Shown here: one piece after another, positions 26,301 through 33,359 of the stretch
Position numbering within the stretch: position 1 is the first letter of the stretch
How the letters are laid out: each line of letters starts with the position of its first letter
Origin: JAYXXU01 sp037969155
GTDB lineage: Bacteria > Pseudomonadota > Gammaproteobacteria > Pseudomonadales > Moraxellaceae
Assembly: GCA_037969155.1 (NCBI GenBank)
Contig: JBBKWW010000006.1
Span: 1 to 53,870 of the forward strand
Reading direction: 5' to 3'
Length of the DNA: 53,870 nucleotides
Notes under the pieces: generated by a model
The model's input: the letters and a program-made list of their open reading frames with translations, nothing else
Database searches by the model: none
Told to the model about the DNA's origin: nothing
Made by a program: the position numbers and the translations under genes

Positions 26301-26801
26301 CGCTTCTTCGATCAACACCCGCAAATCATCCGGCTTAGCCTCTACCAACCGATTAATCATGCCTTGCTGAATCACTGCATACGAGCGCGCACCTAGCCCC
26401 GTACCCAGAAAAATATCGGTAATGTCACGCCGCCGACAACGCTGCCCATTTAAAAAATAATCAGAGCGACCATCACGAGTGACCTGTCGCCGCACTGCAA
26501 GTTCGGTGTAATGGTTATACGCACCGCCAAGCTTGCCCATGGTATTTTCAAACACCAACTCGACACTGGCCTGACCGACTGGCTTACGCTGACTGGTGCC
26601 TGCAAAAATCACATCACTCATCGCATCGCCACGCAACTGCCGCGCTGAAGACTCCCCCATCACCCAGCGAATCGCATCGATCACATTGGATTTGCCACAG
26701 CCATTCGGGCCAACAATCGCGGTTAGCGCATCTGGAAAACGAAAGGTCACTGGATCGACAAATGACTTAAAGCCTGCCAGCTTGAGGCTCTGTAACCGCA
26801 T
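23301..26801 (-). CDS. smc: Chromosome segregation ATPase Smc, glutamine-rich coiled coil
   Basis: Smc is an SMC-family ATPase that organises and segregates the nucleoid. The 1166-residue protein has Walker A at the N terminus (GPNGCGKSN, about 31-39), a hinge (about 500-660), and the ABC signature (LLSGGEKALTALAL) and Walker B (FCLLDEVDAPLDD) near the C terminus. Two long coiled-coil arms flank the hinge and are extraordinarily glutamine-rich. I counted 101 Q in the 260 residues encoded by 25308-26087. The upstream codon at 26804 is TTG, so the ATG at 26801, preceded by GGATGG, is preferred. It begins 28 bp after the GntR gene. ScpA/ScpB are not in the window. Confidence 0.95.
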   Translation of the reverse strand: MRLQSLKLAGFKSFVDPVTFRFPDALTAIVGPNGCGKSNVIDAIRWVMGESSARQLRGDAMSDVIFAGTSQRKPVGQASVELVFENTMGKLGGAYNHYTELAVRRQVTRDGRSDYFLNGQRCRRRDITDIFLGTGLGARSYAVIQQGMINRLVEAKPDDLRVLIEEAAGVSRYQSRRRETEQHLEHTRLNLSRLHDVAEELASQMRSLKRQSQAAERYRSLQAEQQQLQVEICSLREQQIRQQQQRHTEQLTLWGEQFRQLKTAQQQTEQDEQQLSAELTALLSQAEPDQQHWQAAEQQLAHATTAYAQLAQQQQQQTQQQQALEQQQLALTAQLQVDQTHLLQCQQQHEQTVRALQQLSDPEQQRIALQAVEQAWQHWQAEEQQQQQQLNRLQQQRTQAQQQQQALEKQQHRASQQIQQLEYHQQQLAATQPTQQLAELQQQLHDSRVLLQQCAEQQQRIEQQIEQAQQHTQSVQQEQQLAKQQLAAEQAEQLVLQQMQTALWSMSSASDDPQSIPPLTLLDQFELTAQGQQYAAYLEVMLARWLMAHAENSPNQVLAAGQAYYRQAVRQALAALDDPAVQPIHTWLLTPQLSLWAGVGLVSDHATALRLRDRLQAGQSLLTQSGEWVGLDWQCSVLHAGDQQASSAQGAQGAQGALTCQLRLRALQDSIRQYQQQITAQQQQQTEQHAQLAQLKQQQQQLRQQHNIQQQTQRQLELECAALDSRLHSQVQQSTQLSEQLSGLFAAQADDQSELNELYLTLATLDSKIQPLQHRLSRWQQQREPLAAQRQQQLAAQQQTEQQRQRLSVEQQTQQTRSELLSEHIKRQQQQLAQLQQPMLDVVTLLHGIEQHLPAVMLQRDHALTQAEAARQTWQRRQQRLEAIQAAQQQLRQQRQHQQQAEQVLRDDMEQARLAWQGCKAALEHLAEQFRQLNRQPLLEISGEVAPREQQLITITAQLARLGELNLAAPAALTEVSERHRELTHQMQDLQQAVQQLEQAMQQIDRETRSLFMQTFDQVNSELQVLFPKVFGGGEACLSLLEDDWQSGVRLMARPPGKKNSNISLLSGGEKALTALALVFAIFRLNPAPFCLLDEVDAPLDDANVARFCHLVQELSGQVQFIFISHNKLAMSMARQLLGVTMPEAGVSRLVAVNLEQAAAFGPLQE
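24832..24858. repeat. 9-bp tandem repeat inside smc
   Basis: GCCCCTTGC occurs three times in tandem, followed by a partial fourth copy. It encodes repeated AQG on the minus strand (AQGAQGAQGA), in the hinge region of Smc. It keeps the frame. Confidence 0.9.
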
Positions 26802-26829
26802 CAACCACCATCCACTTGATCAGTGTGAC

Positions 26830-27525
26830 TCATCGGCGTGAGCGCTGCGCCCAAGCCAACTCAATCTGCTTCATGCGTGCCAATGAATCCAGCACCAAGT
26901 TACGCAGATGCCGACAAAAATCCTCCATAAATATCGCAGCTTGATCACCCTTACGAATCAAAATCGCATCAATCACATGACGAAATAACTCGAAGGCTTC
27001 TTGTAACTCACGCTTGGAGGTATTCAAGGTTAAAAAGTAGCTACGCCGTAACGCTGGCAGTAAATTTTCAAACATATCGGCCAAATAAGCGTTATTGAGC
27101 ATTTGATGGGTTTTTTGTAGAAACATAAACACTTGATCATAAAACTGCTCTATATCGCCAGCTCGCACCTGCTCAGACAAACTCAGCACCAACTGATTCA
27201 TCATCTCGCCATCAGACTGCCGCCACGCCTCACTGGTGCGCTGCATCATGGTGCCTAAAATCAGCATGCTGACCTCAAACAACGACTTAATCTGCTGCAC
27301 CGACATTTCGGCCACAATCGCACCGCGTCTAGGATAGATTTCGATTAAATAACTGCGCTCAAGAATTAATAACGCCTCACGTACCGAACCACGACTGACG
27401 TTTAAATCACGCGCAATGCGTAACTCCTGAATCCGCTCACCCTCGACCAATTCACCGCTAATGATTTGCTCGGAGATATGACGGGAAATTTGTTCGGATA
27501 GACTTTCTGCCGCTTGAAATGCCAT
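26830..27525 (-). CDS. GntR-family regulator with FCD domain
   Basis: This 231-residue protein has an N-terminal winged HTH (residues about 5-75: ISEQIISGELVEGERIQE, then NVSRGSVREALLILERSYLI) and an all-helical FCD ligand-binding domain (about 85-225). FCD regulators usually bind carboxylate effectors. The ligand here is unknown. The frame is open to 27738, but the ATG at 27525 has AGGAT upstream and matches the family's start. A GntR gene upstream of smc is also found in pseudomonads. Two ATTGTCCGACA boxes lie upstream and suggest autoregulation. smc follows 28 bp downstream. Confidence 0.88.
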   Translation of the reverse strand: MAFQAAESLSEQISRHISEQIISGELVEGERIQELRIARDLNVSRGSVREALLILERSYLIEIYPRRGAIVAEMSVQQIKSLFEVSMLILGTMMQRTSEAWRQSDGEMMNQLVLSLSEQVRAGDIEQFYDQVFMFLQKTHQMLNNAYLADMFENLLPALRRSYFLTLNTSKRELQEAFELFRHVIDAILIRKGDQAAIFMEDFCRHLRNLVLDSLARMKQIELAWAQRSRR

Positions 27526-27709
27526 GATCAATCCTATAAGTACTGCGATTGTGCCGTGCGATGCACACGTGACCCTTGAATCGGACACTGGCGGATCATC
27601 GACGATCTTTCGCCAATTGATTGATGCTTGGCACAGTGTTTTCAACAGGATGCACCGGCCTTGCGCCCGTACCCCTGTATAGCAAAGCAGGTTTTTGGCG
27701 ACCTGTATT

Positions 27710-27760
27710 ATTGTCCGACAGACGAACAAAAAAAGCAATTCACCCTTGGATTGTCCGACA
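27710..27760. promoter_or_regulatory. Paired operator-like boxes upstream of the gntR gene
   Basis: Two identical 11-bp copies of ATTGTCCGACA sit at 27710-27720 and 27750-27760, exactly 40 bp apart. Each contains the palindrome TGTC-C-GACA and fits the TNGTNNNACNA pattern of FadR-type GntR operators at all but the last position. They lie between the permease stop and the gntR start, which are read in the same direction. Confidence 0.5.
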
Positions 27761-27769
27761 TACGGCTAC

Positions 27770-28600
27770 TTAAAAGCTCAGATAAACACTCCAAAACCCT
27801 GATTTATAAACAAATACACAGCCAACCAACAGTAATAACAGTGCAAACAGTTTTTTCAGCAACGCCGCAGGCAGATGATGTGCCAGTTTTGCGCCATATT
27901 GCGCAGTGACCAAACTCGCGGCACTAATCCCCAAAAACGCTGGAACATGTACAAAGCCCCATGCGCCTGCGGGCAAATTTTCAGCAGCTTGGCCAAACCA
28001 CATAAAGCCAAATGCCCCCGCCACTGCAATCGGCAGACCACAAGCCGACGAGGTTGCGACGGCTTGCTGCATGACCACCCCATAACGACTTAAATACGGC
28101 ACGGTCAAACTACCGCCACCAATGCCAAAAATCGCCGAAGCGACCCCAATAACGCCACCCGCGATGGCTTGCCGTGACACACTAGGCAGTTGTTCTGGCA
28201 GACTCGGCTGCGCGTGCTGCCGACGCTGACTACGAAACATATTTTGCGCAACCCATAGCGCAAAGCAACCGATCACCAATTGCAACAACGGCGCAGGCAT
28301 GCTGTCAGCAATCCCTGCTCCCACAAACGCCCCAAGCAACAAACCGACTGCCAAATGCCGCACCACTGGCCAACGCACCGCACCGCGTCGATGATGCGCT
28401 TGCACTGAGCTCATAGATGTCACCATAATAGTCGCGAGCGACGTGCCGACCGCCAAGTGGGTTAAATAGGTCGGTTCAAAACCCTGTAAGGTAAACACCC
28501 ACAACAACACAGGGACAATCACCAAGCCGCCACCGACGCCAAATAAACCGGCGATTAAACCGGCCACCGCACCCAACCCTAAATACAGTAAGACTGACAT
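27770..28600 (-). CDS. TauE/SafE-family (DUF81) membrane permease
   Basis: This 276-residue polytopic membrane protein has two halves of the TauE/SafE type. The glycine-rich loop LFGVGGGLVIVPVLL (N-terminal half) and IFGIGGGSLTVPYLS (C-terminal half) mark the internal repeat. Family members export organosulfonates or sulfite. The substrate here is not known. The frame extends to 28747, but the hydrophobic start MSVLLYLGLGAVAG at 28600 is the most family-like. Its ATG overlaps the ATG of birA on the other strand (CATG). No strong Shine-Dalgarno is visible, so the start is uncertain. Confidence 0.85.
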   Translation of the reverse strand: MSVLLYLGLGAVAGLIAGLFGVGGGLVIVPVLLWVFTLQGFEPTYLTHLAVGTSLATIMVTSMSSVQAHHRRGAVRWPVVRHLAVGLLLGAFVGAGIADSMPAPLLQLVIGCFALWVAQNMFRSQRRQHAQPSLPEQLPSVSRQAIAGGVIGVASAIFGIGGGSLTVPYLSRYGVVMQQAVATSSACGLPIAVAGAFGFMWFGQAAENLPAGAWGFVHVPAFLGISAASLVTAQYGAKLAHHLPAALLKKLFALLLLLVGCVFVYKSGFWSVYLSF

Positions 28601-29420
28601 GACCAAATTAGACGCTCCAACCGAAAAAAACCAGCCGGTCACCATGGCCGACGTGCCAACACGCTTGAAGGCGCTACAGCATACCCTGACGCAGCTCAGC
28701 TTACAGCCACCACGCTGTCTTTGGCTCAGCGAAACTGACTCCACCAATCAACAACTGCAAAAACTACCCATCGGCGCAGGCGAGGCCGTGCTATTGATTG
28801 CCGACCAACAAACACAAGGCAAAGGCCAAGCGGGTCGCGTCTGGCAATCACCACAGGGTAACCTGTATTTGTCTGTGTGCTTACCGCTCAAGCAGCCATT
28901 GCAAGGTCGCTTAGCACTGGAGGCGGCACTGGCCATTGTGCAAGCACCACTGCTTTCCTCGCTGATCGGCTTGGGTGTGAAATGGCCCAATGATCTGTAT
29001 CATCAGCATGGCGGTGAGTTACGCAAGTTTGGCGGGATTCTGATTGAAGCCAAATCCGCACAACAGGTGATTATTGGGGTCGGCATTAATCTGACCTTCA
29101 TGCAAAGCTATGTGCATGATCAGAGCGTGACCGATCTGTCATCCCTATTGCACGCCCCCGTCGCTGTGCCGACCTTGGCCAGTCAGGTGTACCTTGCCTT
29201 GGTTCAAGCCGTACAACAGTTTGAGCAAAACAACCAGACGTTACCGGCCCGCTTTAGTCGATATGATCTGATGGCAAACCAAGGCGTACAAGTCACGCTG
29301 CCCAACCAACGTCTGGTGATCGGTCGCGCCGATGGCGTCGCGGCTGATGGGGCGTTGCGCGTGATCTGCAACAACAGCCTAGAACTGATTTACAGCGGAC
29401 AATTGCGCCGCATCTGCTAG
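28599..29420 (+). CDS. birA: Biotin-acetyl-CoA-carboxylase ligase BirA, catalytic domain only
   Basis: BirA attaches biotin to the biotin carboxyl carrier protein through biotinyl-5'-AMP. The 273-residue protein shows SETDSTNQQL, the biotin/ATP loop GKGQAGRVW, NLYLSVCLPL, KWPNDLY and GGILIEAKS, then a C-terminal SH3-like domain. It lacks the N-terminal HTH of E. coli BirA, so it probably does not repress bio genes. The start may be the ATG at 28599 (shown) or at 28644 (MADVPTRLKAL). Neither has a good Shine-Dalgarno. The TAG stop lies in the CTAG at the left end of a MITE-like element. Confidence 0.92.
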   Translation: MTKLDAPTEKNQPVTMADVPTRLKALQHTLTQLSLQPPRCLWLSETDSTNQQLQKLPIGAGEAVLLIADQQTQGKGQAGRVWQSPQGNLYLSVCLPLKQPLQGRLALEAALAIVQAPLLSSLIGLGVKWPNDLYHQHGGELRKFGGILIEAKSAQQVIIGVGINLTFMQSYVHDQSVTDLSSLLHAPVAVPTLASQVYLALVQAVQQFEQNNQTLPARFSRYDLMANQGVQVTLPNQRLVIGRADGVAADGALRVICNNSLELIYSGQLRRIC

Positions 29421-29689
29421 GGTCTGTTGACGTTTGAGCCACGGCCGCGACACTGGCCGTTTTTGAGGGGATACAAGGCGTGAATCGTGAGGCTTAGTCG
29501 TTCTAAGCACGCGAAGCACAACGCAGTAGCACCCAAAAACTGACGTGTCCCTTCGGGTTGCTGGCAAAATACTGCCATACCTCGTTGCCACATTGGCAAA
29601 GGGAATGACCATTTGCTGCATGTGTCGCCTTGTCTGTCAGCATTTTGCCTTGCAACGCGGCTCGCGTGCGGAACGTCAACAGACCCTAG
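29417..29689. mobile_element. MITE-like element with 18-bp perfect terminal inverted repeats
   Basis: CTAGGGTCTGTTGACGTT (29417-29434) is exactly inverted at 29672-29689, delimiting 273 bp. Both ends carry CTAG. This could be a 4-bp target duplication (as in IS5-group elements that target YTAR) or part of the repeat. No transposase is encoded. Internal hairpins: ACGGCC/GGCCGT followed by T5 (29441-29464), GCTTAG/CTAAGC (29492-29508) and TTGCCA/TGGCAA (29585-29599). Removing the element and one CTAG restores the same birA stop codon. Confidence 0.7.
29441..29465 (+). terminator. Terminator-like hairpin inside the MITE, downstream of birA
   Basis: ACGGCC (29441-29446) pairs with GGCCGT (29455-29460) and is followed by a T5 run, 20 nt after the birA stop. 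The inserted element may supply the terminator of birA. Confidence 0.45.
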
Positions 29690-29709
29690 TCATTGTACTG
29701 GGCATTTTT

Positions 29710-29740
29710 TTGTCATTCAGGCGGTGATCTGTTTTAGAAT
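29710..29740 (+). promoter_or_regulatory. Putative dapE promoter
   Basis: TTGTCA (29710-29715) and TAGAAT (29735-29740) are separated by 19 bp, just to the right of the MITE and 33 bp before the dapE ATG. The spacing is longer than ideal. Confidence 0.3.
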
Positions 29741-29772
29741 GGCAGACCCTCGTAGTCCACTGACGTCCAACC

Positions 29773-30903
29773 ATGTCCGCCACTTTAGAACTGACCTTAG
29801 ATTTAATCCGCCGCCCCTCAGTCACTCCACTGGATGCCGACTGCCAAACCATCATGGCGGAACGACTGGCTGCAATTGGCTTTCAGCTTGAGCATTTACG
29901 TTTTGGTGAGGTGGATAATCTGTGGGCGCGACGCGGCACAACTGCACCCGTGCTATGTTTTGCGGGTCATACGGATGTCGTGCCGACGGGTCGCCTTGAG
30001 CAATGGTCCAGCCATCCTTTTGCCCCTGAAATCCGTGATGGCAAACTGTATGGACGTGGTACAGCCGACATGAAGTCGGCTTTGGCGGCGATGGTAGTGG
30101 CTTGCGAACGCTTTGTCGCTGAGCATCCAGATCATACCGGCTCAATTGCCTTTTTAATCACCAGCGATGAAGAAGGCCCTTCGATCAACGGCACAGTTAA
30201 AGTCATCGAAACGCTCGAGGCACGGCAAGAAAAAATCACATGGTGCTTGGTCGGCGAACCCTCCAGCAGCCAACAATTGGGTGATGTGATCAAAAATGGT
30301 CGCCGTGGTTCACTCAATGGCAATATCAGTATTGTGGGCAAGCAAGGCCACGTCGCCTATCCGCATCTGGCCAGCAATCCCATTCATCTCACCCTGCCCG
30401 CGTTTACCGAACTCAGCCAAACCGCATGGGATCAGGGCAATGCATTTTTTCCGGCCACCACGTTTCAGATTTCAAACATCCAGTCAGGCACTGGCGCGAC
30501 CAATGTCATTCCAGCGCAGTTGGAGGCGTTATTTAACTTTCGGTTTTCAACCGAAGTCACTGCCGAACAACTGCAACAACGCACCCACGAGATTTTGGAT
30601 CGGCACGGCCTGCAATACGATCTACAGTGGACGCTGTCAGGCCAACCCTTCTTAACCGCAGAAGGTGAACTGGTCGCTGCCGCACAGCAGGCGATTCGAC
30701 ACGTGACAGGGCTAGAGACAGCGCTATCAACCAGCGGTGGCACATCGGATGGGCGCTTTATTGCACCGACAGGCGCACAGGTGTTGGAGCTTGGGGTACT
30801 GAATGCCAGTATTCATCAGATCGATGAACATGTGAATGTGGCTGACCTCGATCCACTGACTGATATTTATCAGGGTATTTTGCAGCAGCTCCTGACTCCG
30901 TAA
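29773..30903 (+). CDS. dapE: Succinyl-diaminopimelate desuccinylase DapE
   Basis: DapE hydrolyses N-succinyl-LL-diaminopimelate to LL-diaminopimelate and succinate, in the lysine and peptidoglycan precursor pathway. The 376-residue M20 metallopeptidase-fold protein shows the zinc ligand motifs FAGHTDVVPTG, RGTADMKSALA (bridging aspartate) and ITSDEEGPS (catalytic and ligand glutamates), and the C-terminal LGVLNASIHQIDEHV histidine. The length is normal. It appears monocistronic. An inverted repeat CAGCAGCTC/GAGCTGCTG (30883-30912) overlaps its stop codon. Confidence 0.96.
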   Translation: MSATLELTLDLIRRPSVTPLDADCQTIMAERLAAIGFQLEHLRFGEVDNLWARRGTTAPVLCFAGHTDVVPTGRLEQWSSHPFAPEIRDGKLYGRGTADMKSALAAMVVACERFVAEHPDHTGSIAFLITSDEEGPSINGTVKVIETLEARQEKITWCLVGEPSSSQQLGDVIKNGRRGSLNGNISIVGKQGHVAYPHLASNPIHLTLPAFTELSQTAWDQGNAFFPATTFQISNIQSGTGATNVIPAQLEALFNFRFSTEVTAEQLQQRTHEILDRHGLQYDLQWTLSGQPFLTAEGELVAAAQQAIRHVTGLETALSTSGGTSDGRFIAPTGAQVLELGVLNASIHQIDEHVNVADLDPLTDIYQGILQQLLTP

Positions 30904-30912
30904 GAGCTGCTG
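30883..30912. terminator. Inverted repeat spanning the dapE stop codon
   Basis: CAGCAGCTC (30883-30891) and GAGCTGCTG (30904-30912) form a 9-bp stem with a 12-nt loop containing the TAA. There is no T-tract. It could act between the convergent dapE and TIGR03643-type genes. Confidence 0.35.
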
Positions 30913-30929
30913 GCGATTGACCTGCGCAA

Positions 30930-31235
30930 CTATTTGCGACCATGCCCGATTTTGTACTGCGCCGCAGCATACTGTCGTGCTTGATCAGTGCTGCGGCGCG
31001 CCAAATGCTTGCTAGCACGCCCTGTCACTCGTTTACGCCACATCCGAAACGAACTCGGCTGCATATTCTGGCGCATTACGACAATCACTTGTGACTCAGA
31101 CAGTCCATACAGCTGCTCAATCGCCTCAAATGGCGTGTGATCTTCCCATGCCATTTCGATGAGTCGCGATAAATCAGCCGCATTAAGTGGCAAAATAGCC
31201 ATGACTGCGGGCGATGATTTGGCAATGGGCAACAT
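30930..31235 (-). CDS. Small TIGR03643-type protein, unknown function
   Basis: This protein of about 101 residues carries the core LIEMAWEDHTPFEAIEQLYG, then LSESQVIVVMRQNMQPSSFR and MWRKRVTGRASKH, which I recognise as the TIGR03643 family. It looks like a small HTH-like helical fold with a basic tail, plausibly nucleic-acid binding (inference). The frame is open far upstream into the cytochrome gene. I chose the ATG at 31235, 2 bp after the cytochrome b561 stop, implying translational coupling. The ATG at 31202 (MAILPLNAADLS) is an alternative and would give about 90 residues. Confidence 0.75.
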   Translation of the reverse strand: MLPIAKSSPAVMAILPLNAADLSRLIEMAWEDHTPFEAIEQLYGLSESQVIVVMRQNMQPSSFRMWRKRVTGRASKHLARRSTDQARQYAAAQYKIGHGRK

Positions 31236-31237
31236 GG

Positions 31238-31786
31238 CTATCGCATCCGTTTCAAGGTAGCGTCTTTTTTGACGAACTGGTGATACAGTGCAGCACCCAC
31301 ATGCGATAACGTCAATAGAACAAGTGCTGTCCAAATAAAATCCGTATGCAACTGGTTCAATAAACGACCCATCTCACGATCTGGGTTGAGCAGTGCTGGA
31401 ATCTCGAACCAGCCAAATATACTGGTCGTTCGACCCGCAAACTGGGTCATCAAAAAACCAGTCAGCGGCATCATCAGCAACACCCCATACAAGAGCGAAT
31501 GTACCAGACTGGCACTGAATTGCTGCCAGCGTGGCGCGGCCACTGGTTTAGGCTGTTGGCCATGCTGCCGGACGCGATTGGCCAGCCGAAACAGCATCCA
31601 AAAAAAGAAGCAAATACCGAACGCCTTATGCAAGCCGATATACAGCCCGCCAGCCCCATCGGTATTTTCATGCAGCGTAATGAGGCCGAAGATCACCAGT
31701 AAAAAAACCACACTGAGCCAGTGAAATAGCCGCACAACCATGGGCCATTTTGATGTAGGCATACGAATCACTGATGGGTCTGACAT
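31238..31786 (-). CDS. Cytochrome b561 family protein
   Basis: This 182-residue inner-membrane protein has four hydrophobic helices and the b561-type haem-ligand histidines: VRLFHWLSVVFL (helix 1), YIGLHKAFGI (helix 2), and HVGAALYHQFVKKD (last helix). Bacterial members pass electrons between quinol and an acceptor, sometimes superoxide. The physiological partner is not evident. AGGAAA lies before the ATG. It is transcribed with the TIGR03643-type gene and lies 89 bp beyond the stop of chpC on the same strand. Confidence 0.9.
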   Translation of the reverse strand: MSDPSVIRMPTSKWPMVVRLFHWLSVVFLLVIFGLITLHENTDGAGGLYIGLHKAFGICFFFWMLFRLANRVRQHGQQPKPVAAPRWQQFSASLVHSLLYGVLLMMPLTGFLMTQFAGRTTSIFGWFEIPALLNPDREMGRLLNQLHTDFIWTALVLLTLSHVGAALYHQFVKKDATLKRMR

Positions 31787-31875
31787 GAGATTTTCCTAGC
31801 ACACAAATGAATGGATGCACGCTAGGAAATTTTAAGCCGGTTGCCAACTATTTTTTTGTATCCTGTGAGGGGACG

Positions 31876-32346
31876 CTATTTTTTCTTTTGCAGCAAAGCA
31901 TGGGTGACTCGCTCCAAATCGGGGACTTGATATAATTGATCTTCAAGCAATACTTTTTGATAGGCATTGAGCAAAACACCACTGTCATTGGTATCACGCA
32001 AGTTAGAAATCCGCACCCGCATCGGTTTGGGCGGTACACTCGTCAGAATACCAATGCGTGCCGTGTCGTTATCGGCCTCCAATAGCACCGCAAATGCCTC
32101 GGTCACACTTGGGCTTTTACCAAGCAACGACTTTAACGGAATCTGCTGACCCTGCCATGCGACAGATGTCGATTGCGCGGGAACGCTGACCGTGTCTAGC
32201 ACCAAATTCTGCGGGATAATCCAATCTGGCTCGCCTTGGACACTCAGCGCATAAATATCGATCAGTCCAGTGGTGGTGGTCAGCAGACTGATGGTTTGTG
32301 ATGCCTGATCAATGGATGCCAAACCTGTGCCTGTTTTTTGCGTCAT
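31876..32346 (-). CDS. chpC: ChpC, CheW-like adaptor of the Pil-Chp system
   Basis: This 156-residue protein sits last in the chp cluster, the position of chpC in Pseudomonas aeruginosa. The sequence is compatible with a divergent CheW fold: DIYALSVQGEPDWIIPQNLV, IPLKSLLG and ADNDTARIGILTSVPPK. CheW-like adaptors link receptors to the kinase. ChpC may couple additional inputs to ChpA. Its ATG overlaps the end of chpB by 4 bp, implying coupled translation. Identity rests on position plus weak similarity. Confidence 0.8.
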   Translation of the reverse strand: MTQKTGTGLASIDQASQTISLLTTTTGLIDIYALSVQGEPDWIIPQNLVLDTVSVPAQSTSVAWQGQQIPLKSLLGKSPSVTEAFAVLLEADNDTARIGILTSVPPKPMRVRISNLRDTNDSGVLLNAYQKVLLEDQLYQVPDLERVTHALLQKKK

Positions 32347-33350
32347 ATTGTCTTCTCCATCGCGTGTACCTCTAAAAACACCTGTAGTTTTTGCGCCAAC
32401 ATCTCAGGTGAGCCATTAAACGTCACTTGTCCAGTGGCACGCATTGCATCGGGCTGACTCGAACAGTCGCAGCTTACCGCCGTCTGTGCCCAAATCAATC
32501 CATGCTGCTGGGTGACTTGCGTGGCGGCTTGACTACCATCATCGCCCATACCACTGAACACGATGCTCAGTAAACGATCCGTAAATGCCTGACTCGCACG
32601 CAATAGCGATTCGTTAATCGACGGCTGGTACTGACCCGGCCAGCGTGTATCGAGTGGTGTCAGCAGACCAGTAGCATCCATCGATAGCATCCGTGTTGCT
32701 GGCGCGATCAGGATTTCACCAGCGGTGAGTAATGCGGGCTCGTCTTTAATCAGCCGACTACGCCAGCTATTTTGGCGCACCAAAATTCGCGGTAGCAACT
32801 CTTGCATGTACGGATCAATATGCTGCACATATAAAAAAGCGATTGGCAAGTCACTCGGCAACGCATCTAAAAAAGCCTTCACCGCATTAGGCCCTCCCAT
32901 TGAGGCAGCAAGCACACAGACATACCGCCATGAGGGCAGCTGATCTGACGCTGATGTAGTCGCCAGAACAGGCTGTATCTCATCATCACAGTGCAACAGC
33001 GGTGGTGGGTGGCCGAGTAATTTAATCAGCTTGCGCGATAATACCCGCATCCACTTGCCATACGCCTGCCGATCCGTAAGTTGTGGGGCGGCATCAATAC
33101 CAAACATCACTGGCGCATCAAAACCAAGCTGCTCCAGTATCGACTCCTGATCCACGACATCGAGCAGCCATAGATCTGGATTACTTTGTAAATGAGTCGC
33201 TTGCAGCCGATCTGGTGGCACATTGTCCACGATATCGTAACCGCAAGACTGAATCATTTCGGCCAATGCAATCCGCTGCAGAGGACGATCAGCAACAATA
33301 AATAAACGCGGAACATCCTGTCGCCGAACGATTGCCTCCGCTGGATTCAT
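32343..33350 (-). CDS. chpB: ChpB, CheB-type methylesterase
   Basis: This 335-residue protein has an N-terminal receiver-like region (about 10-115) and a C-terminal CheB methylesterase domain (about 140-330). The catalytic triad is visible as serine in AASMGGPNA, histidine in YVQHIDPYM and aspartate in GMGDDGSQA. It would demethylate the PilJ receptor and balance PilK. The receiver-like part lacks a clear canonical acidic pocket, as in ChpB-type proteins. It lies 9 bp after chpA and overlaps chpC. Confidence 0.9.
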   Translation of the reverse strand: MNPAEAIVRRQDVPRLFIVADRPLQRIALAEMIQSCGYDIVDNVPPDRLQATHLQSNPDLWLLDVVDQESILEQLGFDAPVMFGIDAAPQLTDRQAYGKWMRVLSRKLIKLLGHPPPLLHCDDEIQPVLATTSASDQLPSWRYVCVLAASMGGPNAVKAFLDALPSDLPIAFLYVQHIDPYMQELLPRILVRQNSWRSRLIKDEPALLTAGEILIAPATRMLSMDATGLLTPLDTRWPGQYQPSINESLLRASQAFTDRLLSIVFSGMGDDGSQAATQVTQQHGLIWAQTAVSCDCSSQPDAMRATGQVTFNGSPEMLAQKLQVFLEVHAMEKTI

Positions 33351-33359
33351 AACGCCGTG

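Noticed and set aside
29379..29621. Minus-strand open frames inside the MITE-like element
   Set aside because: They cross the terminal repeat and birA, have no Shine-Dalgarno and do not resemble a transposase.
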